The notes under the pieces were generated by a model. That model was not told the origin of the DNA. It did no database searches and saw only the letters and a program-made list of their open reading frames with translations. Source: Stenotrophomonas maltophilia (GTDB taxonomy: Bacteria > Pseudomonadota > Gammaproteobacteria > Xanthomonadales > Xanthomonadaceae). From it: 53,679 bases of DNA. Below, in pieces: positions 8,622 through 17,124 of this stretch. The DNA lies in NCBI RefSeq assembly GCF_013464915.1, contig NZ_RAVT01000004.1, positions 37 to 53,715 of the forward strand, given 5' to 3'. The first letter of the stretch is position 1; each line of letters opens with the position of its first letter. The translations under genes were made by a program, and so were the position numbers.

Positions 8622-9987
8622 GGGCGTGCACAGCCTGCGCGGCCTGCTGCTGCGTCGCCTGTGGCTGCCGCTGCTGGTGCTGATGCTGTGCAGCGCGGTT
8701 GGCTCGTTCGCGCTGGCCCGCTTCTATGCCGGCCAGGTCTACGACCGCTGGCTGCTGGACTCGGCGATGTCGTTGTCCGAGCTGGTGAAGGTGCAGGACG
8801 ACCAGGTCTCCATCGACATCACGCCGGCGGTCTCGCGCATGTTCACCTGGGACACCGCCGACGAAGTTCATGGCGAGGTGCTCGATGCCGCGGGCGGGCG
8901 CCTGTACGGCGATCTGCCCGAGGCACTGCCGCGCCCAACGGTCGCCGCCGGCGGCAACGACGCGGTCTACTACGATGCACGCCTGCGCGGCCAGGCCGTG
9001 CGCATGGTCGAGGTAGTGGTCAGCGCCGGGCCCGGCCATGACATCCGCCTGCGCGTGGCCGAAACGCTGCGCAAGCGCCATCGCCTGGAACGCAAGCTGC
9101 TGATGACCAGCATCCCCTTCCAGACCGCGATCCTGGCACTGGCCGCATGGCTGGCCTGGTCGGGCACCGGCGCCGCCGCCCGGCACGCCAACCAGGTCGC
9201 TCGACGATTGGCCAGCCCGCGCCCGGATCCGCTTGCTCCCCTGGAACCAGCGCAGGAAGCGCCGCGCGAACTGTGGCCCGCGGTGGAGGCCTACAATGCC
9301 CTGCTGCAACGTCTGGATGCCATGCAGGCCGCACAGCGGCGCTTCGTCAGCAATGCCGCACACCAGCTGCGCACGCCCTTGGCGGCGATGCAGGTAGAGC
9401 TTGAAAGCTCATTGCGCCAGCATGATCCGCAGGCCCAGCAGCTGGCGTTGTCCGGCACGCTGGCCGGACTGGCACGGTTGCAGCACCTGGTCAATCAGCT
9501 GCTGCTGCTCAGCCGCTCCGAGAATGCGCAGGGCAGCGCGCTGTCACTGCAGCCTGTGGATTTGGCCGCACTCGCCCGGGGAGTGGTCGAACGCTATGCC
9601 GACCGGGCGCTGGCCGGAGGCGTGGACCTGGGCTACGACGGACCGGATGACGGCGTGCAGGTACAGGGTGATCCGCAGCTGCTGCGCGAGGCGCTGGGCA
9701 ATCTGCTGGACAACGCGTTGCGCTACGGCTTCGTGCGCGGCGTAGTTACCCTGGGTGTGCGGCAGGATGCCCACGGCGCGCAGGTGTGGGTGGACGATGA
9801 CGGCCCCGGTATCCCCGCGGCTGAACGAAGCCACGTGACCGAACGCTTCTACCGCGCCAGCAGCGAAGGCGACGGTTGTGGGCTGGGCCTGGCGATCGTG
9901 GCCGAGATCGCGCAGCGGCATGCTGCAGTGCTGGCGATCGACAACGCCCCCATCGGTGGCGCACGGGTGGGATTGCGGTTCACCTGA
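8614..9987 (+). CDS. Two-component sensor histidine kinase (QseC/TctE-like)
   Basis: The GTG at 8614 overlaps the end of the regulator gene by 8 bp, the usual coupled arrangement, and gives 457 residues. A membrane helix at about residues 9-32 is followed by a periplasmic domain of about 120 residues like the 2CSK/TctE sensor fold and a second helix at about 155-180. A short linker follows, then the dimerisation helix with phospho-acceptor H250 (NAAHQLRTPL), the N box NLLDNALRYG near residue 365, the G1 box DDDGPGIP and the G2 segment GLGLAIV. No metal-binding His or Cys cluster is obvious in the sensor loop, so the signal may not be direct metal binding. Its partner is the upstream regulator. 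Confidence 0.92.
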   Translation: MTEGVHSLRGLLLRRLWLPLLVLMLCSAVGSFALARFYAGQVYDRWLLDSAMSLSELVKVQDDQVSIDITPAVSRMFTWDTADEVHGEVLDAAGGRLYGDLPEALPRPTVAAGGNDAVYYDARLRGQAVRMVEVVVSAGPGHDIRLRVAETLRKRHRLERKLLMTSIPFQTAILALAAWLAWSGTGAAARHANQVARRLASPRPDPLAPLEPAQEAPRELWPAVEAYNALLQRLDAMQAAQRRFVSNAAHQLRTPLAAMQVELESSLRQHDPQAQQLALSGTLAGLARLQHLVNQLLLLSRSENAQGSALSLQPVDLAALARGVVERYADRALAGGVDLGYDGPDDGVQVQGDPQLLREALGNLLDNALRYGFVRGVVTLGVRQDAHGAQVWVDDDGPGIPAAERSHVTERFYRASSEGDGCGLGLAIVAEIAQRHAAVLAIDNAPIGGARVGLRFT

Positions 9988-10008
9988 CCTTTGTCGAATT
10001 GTCTGTGC

Positions 10009-10077
10009 AGAGCCGAGCATGGGCTCGGCTCTACAGTTCCACGCATCGGAATCACGCCGGGCATGGCCCGGCGCTAC
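10009..10077. repeat. SMAG/REP dimer, probable bidirectional terminator
   Basis: A palindrome at 10009-10034 (AGAGCCGAGC, mirrored after ATG) and another at 10054-10077 (ACGCCGGGCATGGCCCGGCG then CTAC) sit between the convergent ends of the kinase and mannosidase genes. The second ends 3 bases from the mannosidase stop codon. Confidence 0.85.
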
Positions 10078-10079
10078 CG

Positions 10080-12434
10080 TTACGGCGTGCTCATCGAATA
10101 CGGTGCCTGTGCACCCTGCCCCGGCCAGTCCTTGTTCGGCTCGGCCTGCATGCTGAAACGCAGTTCGCCACCGGCCAGGATCTCATCGTGGCGCAGGAAC
10201 GTGCGCTGCAACGGCGTGCCGTTCAGGGTCACGCTGCCCACATAGGTGTGCCTGTCGTCCAGACCGTCGGCCACAATGATGAAGGTCTTGCCGTTCGGAA
10301 GACGCATCGCGGTCTTCGGCAGGAACGGGCGGCCGAGGATGTACTCGCCCGAACCTGGCGCCACCGGATAGAAGCCGAGCGCGGTGAACACGTACCACGC
10401 CGACATCTGGCCCACGTCGTCATTGCCGGCCAGGCCATCGGGGCGATCGGCGTACTGGGTATCCATGATCTGCTTCAAGCGCGCCTGCGTGCGCCACGGC
10501 TGTCCCGCGTACGAATACAGGTAGGCCACGTGATGGCTGGGCTCGTTGCCGTGCGCATACCAGCCGATCAGGCCGGTGATGTCTTCCATGTGCGCGAAGA
10601 TCGACGGATCCACCTTTGCATTGAACACATCGTCCAACCGCGCCAACAGCTTGTCGCTGCCACCGTGCACTGCGGCCAGCCCGGCCACGTCCTGCGGGAC
10701 GTACCAGGAATACTGCCAGGCGTTGCCTTCGGTGTAGTCGGTGCCGTAGCCGCTGGCGCTGGGGTCGAACGGCTCGCGGAAGCTGCCATCGCGCTTGCGC
10801 GCGCGCATGAAACCGGTGTCCTTGTCGAAGGCATTGCGCCAGTTGCCGGCACGCTTGTCGAAGGTCGCCGCGACATCGGCCTTGCCCATCGCCTGCGCCA
10901 TGCGCGCAATGGTCCAGTCGTCGAAGGCGTATTCCAGCGTCTTGCTGGCGGCCTCGCCTTCCTCGTCGATCGGCACGTAGCCCAGCTCACGGTACTGCGC
11001 GATGCCGTCGTAGGGGCCGTAGTTGGCGGTCTCGACCATCGCCTTCAATGCCTTGTCTGCGTCAAAGCCACGAATACCCTTCACGTAGGCATCGGCGATC
11101 ACCGGCACCGCGTGGTAGCCGATCATGCACCAGTCCTCCAGCCCGTGGAACGACCACACCGGCAGCATGCCGTAGGGGCTGTGCTCATGATGGGCCAGCA
11201 TGGAGTTCACGAAGTCGCTGTTGCGCTTTTCCGGCTGCACCAGGGTCAACAACGGGTGCAGCGCACGGTAGGTGTCCCACAACGAGAACGTCGAATAGTT
11301 CGTGAAGCCGTCGGCCTTGTGCACGGCATTGTCCGAGCCGCGGTACTGGCCATCGGCATCCATGAACAGCGTCGGCCCCAGCAAGGTGTGATACAGCGCC
11401 GTGTACGCACTGCGGCGCGCATGTTCAGGGGCATCGATATCGAGTACCGACAGTGCCTGCGTCCATTCCTGTTTTGCCTGCGCCCGCACGCGGTCGAAAT
11501 CGAAGCCGGCCACTTCGGCATCGAGGTTGGCGATGGCGCCGGCCTCACTGACCGGCGAGATCGCCACCTTGACGATCAACGGCGCATCCAGCTTGCCGAA
11601 GTTGAAGGTGCCAACCAGCTGCTTGCCCTCGATCTGTGCACGCTGCGCCGGATCCTTCTCGCCCGGCGGCGGGAAGCCCTTGTAGACAATGTCCTTCTCG
11701 GTGCTATGCAGCTCATGCCCGGCCAGCGGCCGCGAGAAACGCATCGCGAAGAACAGCTGGCGGCCCGGCGCCCAACCACGGGTTTCACGGAAGCCGGTCA
11801 CCGTGCCATCGGCGCGCACGCGCACCCGCGACCACAGCACCTTGCCCGGGTAGTCATACATGCTGGTGCGCATGTCCAACAGCAACTTGGCGTCGGTGCC
11901 CTTCGGGAAGGAGTAGCGATGCACACCCACGCGGGCACTGGTGGTCAGCTCGGCGCGCACCTTGTAATCGTCGAGGGTGACCGCGTAGTAGCCCGGCTCG
12001 GCTTTCTCGTCGTCATGGCGGAATCGGGAGGCATAGCCGCTGCCCGGCTTCTCCGGATCACCGCGCTCGAGCCCGGGGTTGCCGGTGAACGGCATGACCA
12101 GGATGTCACCCAGGTCGGAATGGCCGGTGCCTGAGAAATGCGTGTGTGAAAAACCGACGATGCTGCTGTCGTCGTAGCGGTAGCCAGCTGCCCAGCCGTA
12201 GGCTTTCTCACGCGGCTGGATGCGCGTATCAGGGCTGAGCTGGACCATGCCGAACGGCACCGTTGCACCCGGGTAGGTGTGGCCCTCGCCGCCGGTGCCG
12301 ATGAACGGGTCGACCGAGGCATAGGCCTTGTCGGCGGCGGTTCTCGGCGTGGCAGCCAGAGCGGCACCGGAGGCAAGCATGGCGGTGGCGGCGACAGCGA
12401 TCAGGAGACGACGGTCCAGCGTGGGCATCGGCAT
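10080..12434 (-). CDS. Secreted glycoside hydrolase family 92 (alpha-mannosidase)
   Basis: From the ATG at 12434 (a second lies at 12428) the protein has 784 residues with a signal peptide (LDRRLLIAVAATAMLASGAA, cleavage after LAA). GH92 hallmarks are present: DPFIGTGGEGHTYPGA near the mature N terminus, FSHTHFSGTG, SLWDTYRALHPL, HEHSPYGMLPVWSFHG, and GNDDVGQMSAWYVFTALGFY with the catalytic acidic pair region. GH92 enzymes are calcium-dependent exo-alpha-mannosidases acting on alpha-1,2/1,3/1,4 linkages; the linkage here is not readable. Upstream in-frame codons to 12671 look non-coding. It is monocistronic, with a SMAG dimer after it. It is probably periplasmic or extracellular and involved in mannose-containing glycan use. 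Confidence 0.93.
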   Translation of the reverse strand: MPMPTLDRRLLIAVAATAMLASGAALAATPRTAADKAYASVDPFIGTGGEGHTYPGATVPFGMVQLSPDTRIQPREKAYGWAAGYRYDDSSIVGFSHTHFSGTGHSDLGDILVMPFTGNPGLERGDPEKPGSGYASRFRHDDEKAEPGYYAVTLDDYKVRAELTTSARVGVHRYSFPKGTDAKLLLDMRTSMYDYPGKVLWSRVRVRADGTVTGFRETRGWAPGRQLFFAMRFSRPLAGHELHSTEKDIVYKGFPPPGEKDPAQRAQIEGKQLVGTFNFGKLDAPLIVKVAISPVSEAGAIANLDAEVAGFDFDRVRAQAKQEWTQALSVLDIDAPEHARRSAYTALYHTLLGPTLFMDADGQYRGSDNAVHKADGFTNYSTFSLWDTYRALHPLLTLVQPEKRNSDFVNSMLAHHEHSPYGMLPVWSFHGLEDWCMIGYHAVPVIADAYVKGIRGFDADKALKAMVETANYGPYDGIAQYRELGYVPIDEEGEAASKTLEYAFDDWTIARMAQAMGKADVAATFDKRAGNWRNAFDKDTGFMRARKRDGSFREPFDPSASGYGTDYTEGNAWQYSWYVPQDVAGLAAVHGGSDKLLARLDDVFNAKVDPSIFAHMEDITGLIGWYAHGNEPSHHVAYLYSYAGQPWRTQARLKQIMDTQYADRPDGLAGNDDVGQMSAWYVFTALGFYPVAPGSGEYILGRPFLPKTAMRLPNGKTFIIVADGLDDRHTYVGSVTLNGTPLQRTFLRHDEILAGGELRFSMQAEPNKDWPGQGAQAPYSMSTP

Positions 12435-12855
12435 TTGGATCGATTCAGGTGATGGCCGGATCCTAGCACCGGGCTTCCCGTGCCGCATGTTGCAGTGCGT
12501 CCATCCGCCCTTCCATGGGTCACACCTCCAAGTAGACGCTTCCCACGCGAAGCGCAGGCGTACTTGCTGTGCAGCCGATGCCGCCCTGCCCTGCGCCCAC
12601 TCCCGGGAGAGCACGCATGAACATCCGCGCTGCATGATGGATCGTGATGGGAAGCGCGTTGGCTTTCGCAAGACCCGGCTACGCCACGCCGTCCACTACG
12701 GCCACCACCTCGCAGCCTCCACAGGATGACTACACCATCCTGCGGTTGCTGGTCACCGACGACCTGGGTCGCCTGCTGCTGGAACACAAGCGCCACGGCT
12801 GGGAAGCAGCGGAGCTGATCGGCACGGAAGCGCTGCGGATGGAAACCCTGCCTGC
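12435..12855. other. Gap with a possible gene remnant
   Basis: No complete gene is supported between the mannosidase and the host-attachment gene. A plus-strand reading frame from about 12646 gives a protein-like stretch (DDYTILRLLVTDDLGRLLLE, then HGWEAAELIGTEAL). This resembles the first strands of a Nudix-like or kinase-like domain but runs directly into the 3' end of the opposite gene. It may be the 5' stub of a gene whose remainder was deleted. The mannosidase promoter must also lie here. Confidence 0.3.
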
Positions 12856-13272
12856 CTACGCCGCAATGGCCTTCTGGATATCCGCCAGCGGGGCATTGGT
12901 CAGGTCCTTGGCGATATCGCCCAGCAGGCGCGCCTGGGTTTCCTTGTGCAGCAGTGGGCGGATGCGTCCCAGCGTGGTCGGGTCGGCCACCAGCACCAGG
13001 TGCGCATAGCGGTTGTTCAACGCATCATCATTGAGCTGCTCGGCCACCTGCTTGGCAAACGTGGCTTCATTGAGCTGCGAAATGGACATGTCCTTCGGCA
13101 CGGCGCCGGCCGGTCCCTGCCCCGAAACGCCCTGCTCGCTGATGTCCTGCAGGCGCAGTTCGCCCTCCTGCTTCAATGCCAACTGGTGATCACTGCCGAC
13201 GTTGGTGAATACACGGGCCGATCCGCCATCGGCGACAACCACAAGCGTACCTTCGGGAATGCGACGGGTCAT
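12856..13272 (-). CDS. Host-attachment-family protein
   Basis: This 138-residue soluble protein begins MTRRIPEGTLVVVADGGSAR and has a central LNDDALNNRYAHLVLVADP. Both match the family named 'protein required for attachment to host cells' after an Agrobacterium locus (PF10116). The family is small, lacks a signal peptide and membrane helices, and has an RNase-H/eRF1-like fold with a role not established biochemically. The segment PLLHKETQARLLGDIAKDLT near the C terminus is typical of the family. The length of 138 fits (usual 135-150). AAGGAG precedes the start. It is monocistronic. Confidence 0.8.
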   Translation of the reverse strand: MTRRIPEGTLVVVADGGSARVFTNVGSDHQLALKQEGELRLQDISEQGVSGQGPAGAVPKDMSISQLNEATFAKQVAEQLNDDALNNRYAHLVLVADPTTLGRIRPLLHKETQARLLGDIAKDLTNAPLADIQKAIAA

Positions 13273-13762
13273 GCGATGCTCCTTCTCTGTTGCGTTCGCC
13301 TCTACCGTAGAGGGCCGAACGTGAGCGGTGCGACCAGATTCCGTTCAACGCATGTCATCATCGCTTCGCACATGAACAGGCGCGATGGAACACAGCGTGC
13401 AGATCGACGCGCTTCGCCGCACGCTCACGCGCGTGCCGCTATGATGAACCCATGATCGACACGACCCACTACGTGACGGGCGCACCTGTTACGTGGGAAG
13501 CACTGCCGACCGGCGCTTCGCTTGCCACGCCGGCTTCTGCCACGCATGTTCCCGCTTCGCCCATCCATCGCCTCGCGCTGGATCCTGGCGGATGACACCC
13601 GCAGGCGCTTCGCCTGCCACTTCCCGCATCGCTGTGATTCCCGGCCGCTGACTGCGCCGCCGTAATCGCATTGCCATGTTTCCGCCGCAACGGCGGTGCT
13701 TTGCCGTGCCCGTGCATCCATGCATGCCGCCTTCCCCATTCCACATCTCCAAGGGAGCCCCC
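13273..13762. other. Intergenic region upstream of the ProP-like transporter gene
   Basis: These 490 bases carry no convincing gene. Visible features are a short CTCTAC/GTAGAG palindrome near 13299-13311, a 47-codon frame at 13452-13595 (begins MIDTTHYVTG) without a ribosome-binding site, and a CCGCCGCAACGGCGG hairpin near 13682. The transporter promoter presumably lies here. The long minus-strand frames across it are shadows of the transporter gene. Confidence 0.4.
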
Positions 13763-15250
13763 ATGCAGGACACACCCGAGGCACATGCCCATTTCGGCTG
13801 GTTCAAACGTCGCCGCCACCTGAAGGTCGATGAGATCACCGTCGTCGACAAGCCCATGCTCAAGCGCGCCGTGGGCGCCGCCGCACTGGGCAATGCCATG
13901 GAGTGGTTCGACTTCGGTGTCTATGGCTATCTGGCCGTCACCATCGGCCAGGTGTTCTTCCCGTCCAGCAACCCCACCGCGCAGGTGATCGCTGCCTTCG
14001 CCACCTTCACCGTGGCGTTCCTGGTGCGGCCGCTCGGCGGCCTGGTGTTCGGCCCGCTCGGTGACCGCTACGGGCGCCAGAAAGTGCTGGCGTTCACCAT
14101 GATACTGATGGCACTGGGCACGTTTGCGATCGGCCTGATTCCTTCCTATGAGCGCATCGGCATCTGGGCTCCGGTGCTGTTGCTGCTCGCACGCGTAGTG
14201 CAGGGCTTTTCCACCGGCGGTGAGTATGGCGGCGCGGCAACCTTCATCGCCGAGTATTCCACCGACCGCAACCGCGGGCTGATGGGCAGCTGGCTGGAAT
14301 TCGGCACGCTGGGCGGCTACATCGCCGGCGCCGGCACCGTGACCGCGCTGCACATGCTGTTGAGCAGCGAGCAGATGCTGGACTGGGGCTGGCGCATTCC
14401 ATTCCTGGTGGCCGGTCCGCTGGGCCTGCTCGGCCTGTACATGCGCATGAAACTGGAGGAGACCCCGGCCTTCCGTGCCTTCGCCGAGGAAGCCGAGAAG
14501 CGCGAGCACGATCGTCCCGGGCTGGGCGCGCTGTTCCAGGTGCACGGCCGCCAGCTGCTGGTATGCATGGGCCTGGTGCTGGTGTTCAACGTCACCGACT
14601 ACATGCTGCTGACCTACATGCCCAGCTACCTCAGCGTCACCATGGGCTATGCCGAGAGCAAGGGACTGCTGCTGATCATCATCGTGATGCTGGTGATGAT
14701 GCCGTTGAACATCGTCGGCGGATTGTTCAGTGACAGGCTGGGCCGCCGACCGATGATCATCGGTGCCTGCATCGCGCTGCTGGTGCTGGCGGTGCCGTGC
14801 CTGCTGCTGGTGGGCAGCGGCAATGACTGGCTGATCTTCCTTGGCCTGATGCTGCTGGGCCTGGCGCTGGTGTGCTTCACCAGTTCGATGCCGTCCACGC
14901 TGCCCGCGCTGTTCTATACCCCGGTGCGCTACAGCGCGTTGTCGATCGCGTTCAATGTGTCGGTGTCGCTGTTTGGCGGCACCACGCCGCTGGTGACCGC
15001 GTGGCTGGTGGAGCGCACCGGCGATCCGCTGGTACCGGCGTATTACCTGATGGGCGCGGCGGTGATCGGGCTGGTGACGATGCTGTTCGTGAAGGAAACC
15101 GCCGGTCTGCCGCTGCGCGGCTCACCGCCGGCGGTGGGTAGCGAGAAGGAAGCCGCTGCATTGTTGAAGAGCGATGTGCCGGTGACGGTGGATCCGAGCC
15201 TGCCGCCGCTGCCGGACGTTGCAGAGCCCGATCAGGTGAAGCCGGCCTGA
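13763..15250 (+). CDS. proP: MHS-family MFS transporter, ProP-like osmolyte/proton symporter
   Basis: The ATG at 13763 follows AAGGGAG and gives 495 residues. Twelve membrane helices are predicted. The sequence closely follows E. coli ProP: GNAMEWFDFGVYGYLAVT in helix 1, the MFS loop GPLGDRYGRQKVLAF, GFSTGGEYGGAATF, LDWGWRIPFLVAGPLG and YMLLTYMPSYLSVTMGY. ProP imports proline, glycine betaine and other zwitterions with protons under osmotic stress. One difference is that the tail (about the last 45 residues, Pro-rich, ending DVAEPDQVKPA) lacks the C-terminal coiled coil that tunes osmosensing in E. coli ProP, so the activation threshold may differ or the substrate may be another organic anion of the MHS family. 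Confidence 0.88.
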   Translation: MQDTPEAHAHFGWFKRRRHLKVDEITVVDKPMLKRAVGAAALGNAMEWFDFGVYGYLAVTIGQVFFPSSNPTAQVIAAFATFTVAFLVRPLGGLVFGPLGDRYGRQKVLAFTMILMALGTFAIGLIPSYERIGIWAPVLLLLARVVQGFSTGGEYGGAATFIAEYSTDRNRGLMGSWLEFGTLGGYIAGAGTVTALHMLLSSEQMLDWGWRIPFLVAGPLGLLGLYMRMKLEETPAFRAFAEEAEKREHDRPGLGALFQVHGRQLLVCMGLVLVFNVTDYMLLTYMPSYLSVTMGYAESKGLLLIIIVMLVMMPLNIVGGLFSDRLGRRPMIIGACIALLVLAVPCLLLVGSGNDWLIFLGLMLLGLALVCFTSSMPSTLPALFYTPVRYSALSIAFNVSVSLFGGTTPLVTAWLVERTGDPLVPAYYLMGAAVIGLVTMLFVKETAGLPLRGSPPAVGSEKEAAALLKSDVPVTVDPSLPPLPDVAEPDQVKPA

Positions 15251-15270
15251 GGCTCGGCGCGAAACGCCAA

Positions 15271-15322
15271 CCGCGCATGGCGTGGATCTGCTGGACGGGT
15301 AGCGCCGGGCCATGCCCGGCGG
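15271..15322. repeat. SMAG/REP elements, one degenerate
   Basis: A degenerate copy at about 15271-15290 (GCATGGCGTGGATCTG, with the usual final C-T-A-C lost) is followed by a good copy at 15299-15322 (GTAGCGCCGGGCCATGCC). They sit between the convergent ends of the transporter and the next gene. Confidence 0.75.
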
Positions 15323-15361
15323 CATTTCGCGCGACGTGCGCCTGGCAGGCAGACGCCGATG

Positions 15362-16006
15362 TCACACGCCGTGCGGGGGCGCCTCGGCCTCCCCGCCCTC
15401 GCGGGTCAGCTTTCCGGGCGTCCAGTGCAGGGTCCACTCGTACGCCCCCTCTGGCGGACAGACGTGTTGGAAATCGCGGGGAATTTCGCAGACCGTTGCG
15501 CCTGCGGTCACAGTGAAGGCAACGATGATCCGGTTGCCCTCGATTCGGATCGACCGCACTGCGCCAGGAATCTGGATGCCAGCGTCATCGCCGTAGCCCG
15601 ATTCCCGGATGGCCGCGAAGTCCTCGGCCTCCACCCGTGACAGGCTCTTCGGGTTCTCCTGGCCGCGCGGATCGTTCGCCGTCAGTGCGGTCATCACCGC
15701 CACCACATTACTTTGCGCGAAGCTGCCACCGGTATAGGTGGAGGTGTAGAAGTACACAACTTCAGAACGACCATCACCATCGAGATCGGCAACAGCCGTC
15801 CACGCCGGGCGGAAGTCCGATTCGATATCGTCGCCGGGAATAAGCCGCAGGCTGGCTTCGGCGGCGTGCAAGGCCTGCACCAGGCTGGGCGGCGGCACCG
15901 TGCGCTTGACGACAGGTGGCGCGGCCATCACCGGCAGGCAGGACAGCGCCAGCACTGCAGGCGCCAGATGGATCAGGATCGAGCGGAGCGTTGCGGATCC
16001 GTGCAT
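15362..16006 (-). CDS. Hypothetical exported protein with an FG-GAP-like metal loop
   Basis: This 214-residue protein has a signal peptide (LAPAVLALSCLPVMA, cleavage before APPVV). Around residues 73-85 it has DLDGDGRSEVVYFYTS, a calcium-binding loop like those in FG-GAP or dockerin-type repeats. A single such loop is present, so it is not a full beta-propeller. Two Cys in the mature part (CEIPRDFQHVC) could form a disulfide, consistent with a periplasmic location. The family is not recognised. It is monocistronic between SMAG elements; AAGGAGG precedes the start. Confidence 0.7.
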   Translation of the reverse strand: MHGSATLRSILIHLAPAVLALSCLPVMAAPPVVKRTVPPPSLVQALHAAEASLRLIPGDDIESDFRPAWTAVADLDGDGRSEVVYFYTSTYTGGSFAQSNVVAVMTALTANDPRGQENPKSLSRVEAEDFAAIRESGYGDDAGIQIPGAVRSIRIEGNRIIVAFTVTAGATVCEIPRDFQHVCPPEGAYEWTLHWTPGKLTREGGEAEAPPHGV

Positions 16007-16049
16007 GACGTCCTCCTTGAATGTGCGGGCAGTCTAACCTGCGGCTCCT

Positions 16050-16120
16050 GTAGCACCGGGTCATGCCCGGCGATCTTCTGCCCGATGTGCACAAGGCATC
16101 CACGCTCGGCGTGGATCTAC
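16050..16120. repeat. SMAG/REP pair; one copy supplies the zeta gene's stop codon
   Basis: Copies lie at 16050-16073 (GTAGCACCGGGTCATGCC) and, reversed, at 16097-16120 (GTAGATCCACGCC on minus). The TAG of the second copy's GTAG head is the termination codon of the zeta-like gene ending at 16117, so the element is fused to the coding end. Confidence 0.85.
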
Positions 16121-16743
16121 CGGGAGGTGTTCAACTCCATCGCGCGCATCACGATGGGCTTGGCCCAGTCCGGCGTGTGCAGCAGTTCGGCCACCGACAC
16201 CGGGTACTGCAGTTGGCCATGCGCCATCGCCAGCACCGGCAGCGGCTCGACGCAGCCTTCGGCGTCGGCCGGTGCGCTGTTGTCGTAGACGTGCAGTTCG
16301 GCCAGGTGCGGCAGCAGTTCCAGCAGGTTCTCGCGCGCCGAATCGAAACGAGCGTGGATCTTCTCCACCGGAATGTCATGGCCACCGGCGGCCACCCGCG
16401 CTGCAACGCGGGCGATATGCAGGTCCACCGTGGCCAGGCCGCAGAACCAGATCGCCACGTGATGGTGCTCGCAGGCCTCGCGCAGCAGGCGTGGAATGGT
16501 GTTGCCACCCAGCGTGGTCTCGAAGGCGAAGTCGGTGCCATCAGCCATGGCCCGGCGCAGGCGGCGGGTGCCTTCCTGCCATGCCTCGGCATTGGCATCG
16601 GACAGCGGCCAGCCGGCCTCCACCAGGCGACGGGTGAACGAATCAGGGTTGAACCAGCCCAGCCCTTCGGCTTCCAGCCAGGTACCGAGCAGCGAACTCT
16701 TGCCGGCGCCGTTGACGCCGGCAAGCACCAGGATCCGTCCCAT
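16117..16743 (-). CDS. Zeta-toxin-like P-loop kinase
   Basis: This 208-residue protein has a Walker A motif at residues 8-16 (GVNGAGKSS) preceded by ILVLA. It then has NPDSFTRR near residue 33, where zeta toxins place a catalytic Asp and substrate-binding Arg, and FAFETTLGG near residue 73, matching the E-T-T segment of the zeta/PezT fold. Zeta enzymes phosphorylate UDP-N-acetylglucosamine and poison wall synthesis; related chromosomal kinases may have other substrates. It follows an antitoxin-like gene with a 3-bp gap, which argues for a toxin-antitoxin operon. The antitoxin is Phd/YefM-like rather than epsilon or PezA type. The stop codon comes from a SMAG element. Confidence 0.8.
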   Translation of the reverse strand: MGRILVLAGVNGAGKSSLLGTWLEAEGLGWFNPDSFTRRLVEAGWPLSDANAEAWQEGTRRLRRAMADGTDFAFETTLGGNTIPRLLREACEHHHVAIWFCGLATVDLHIARVAARVAAGGHDIPVEKIHARFDSARENLLELLPHLAELHVYDNSAPADAEGCVEPLPVLAMAHGQLQYPVSVAELLHTPDWAKPIVMRAMELNTSR

Positions 16744-16746
16744 CGG

Positions 16747-17088
16747 TCAGAGCGGACGGCCGAGGGTGACCTTGCGACCGCGGCGGATCGGCTGGCCCAG
16801 CACCTTGCCCAGCCCCTCCCCGCGCTGCAGGCTGGCCAGGGTCTGGTCGAATTCACCGCGCAGGCGCAGCAGCTCTTCGCTGCGCTCACCGGCATCACTG
16901 CCGGCGGCCTTGGCCAGCAGCTCCTGATAGACGCGGATATCCACGATCACCGCTTCGGGGTGGTTGTGGTTGGTGATGACCAGCGCCTGCTTCTCGCGCA
17001 CGGTACGCATCAGGCTCGGCCAGCCGCGGGTTTTCACCGACGAGGCCGGGGCCTTTTCGAGGCCAGGCAGATCCAGCGGCAGGGTCAT
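16747..17088 (-). CDS. Phd/YefM-like antitoxin of the zeta module
   Basis: The ATG at 17088 has GGAG seven bases upstream and gives 113 residues; an in-frame ATG at 17121 would add 11 residues but lies in the operator. Residues about 17-60 (SSVKTRGWPSLMRTVREK, then VITNHNHPEAVIVDIRVYQ) follow the Phd/YefM N-terminal DNA-binding fold: basic helix, V-I-T-N strand, then E-A-V-I-V strand and Y-Q-E-L helix. The C-terminal half (ELLRLRGEFDQTLASLQ, ending RRGRKVTLGRPL) is the likely toxin-binding tail. It lies 3 bp before the zeta-like gene. Autoregulation through the palindromes just upstream is likely. Confidence 0.75.
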   Translation of the reverse strand: MTLPLDLPGLEKAPASSVKTRGWPSLMRTVREKQALVITNHNHPEAVIVDIRVYQELLAKAAGSDAGERSEELLRLRGEFDQTLASLQRGEGLGKVLGQPIRRGRKVTLGRPL

Positions 17089-17124
17089 GACACGGCTCCA
17101 GACGAGGGCGATTGAGGCCATTAT

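Noticed and set aside
10080..12134. Long plus-strand frame (about 750 codons) opposite the GH92 gene
   Set aside because: It is the antisense shadow of a clearly coding GH92 gene in high-GC DNA; the translation is His/Gln/Arg/Ala-rich and lacks domains.
13452..13595. 47-codon frame upstream of the ProP-like gene as a leader peptide
   Set aside because: No ribosome-binding site or attenuator hairpin accompanies it, and composition is not convincing.
13469..14545. Minus-strand frame over the ProP-like gene and its upstream region
   Set aside because: It is the antisense of the transporter; composition is Gln/His/Arg/Gly-rich without a recognisable fold.
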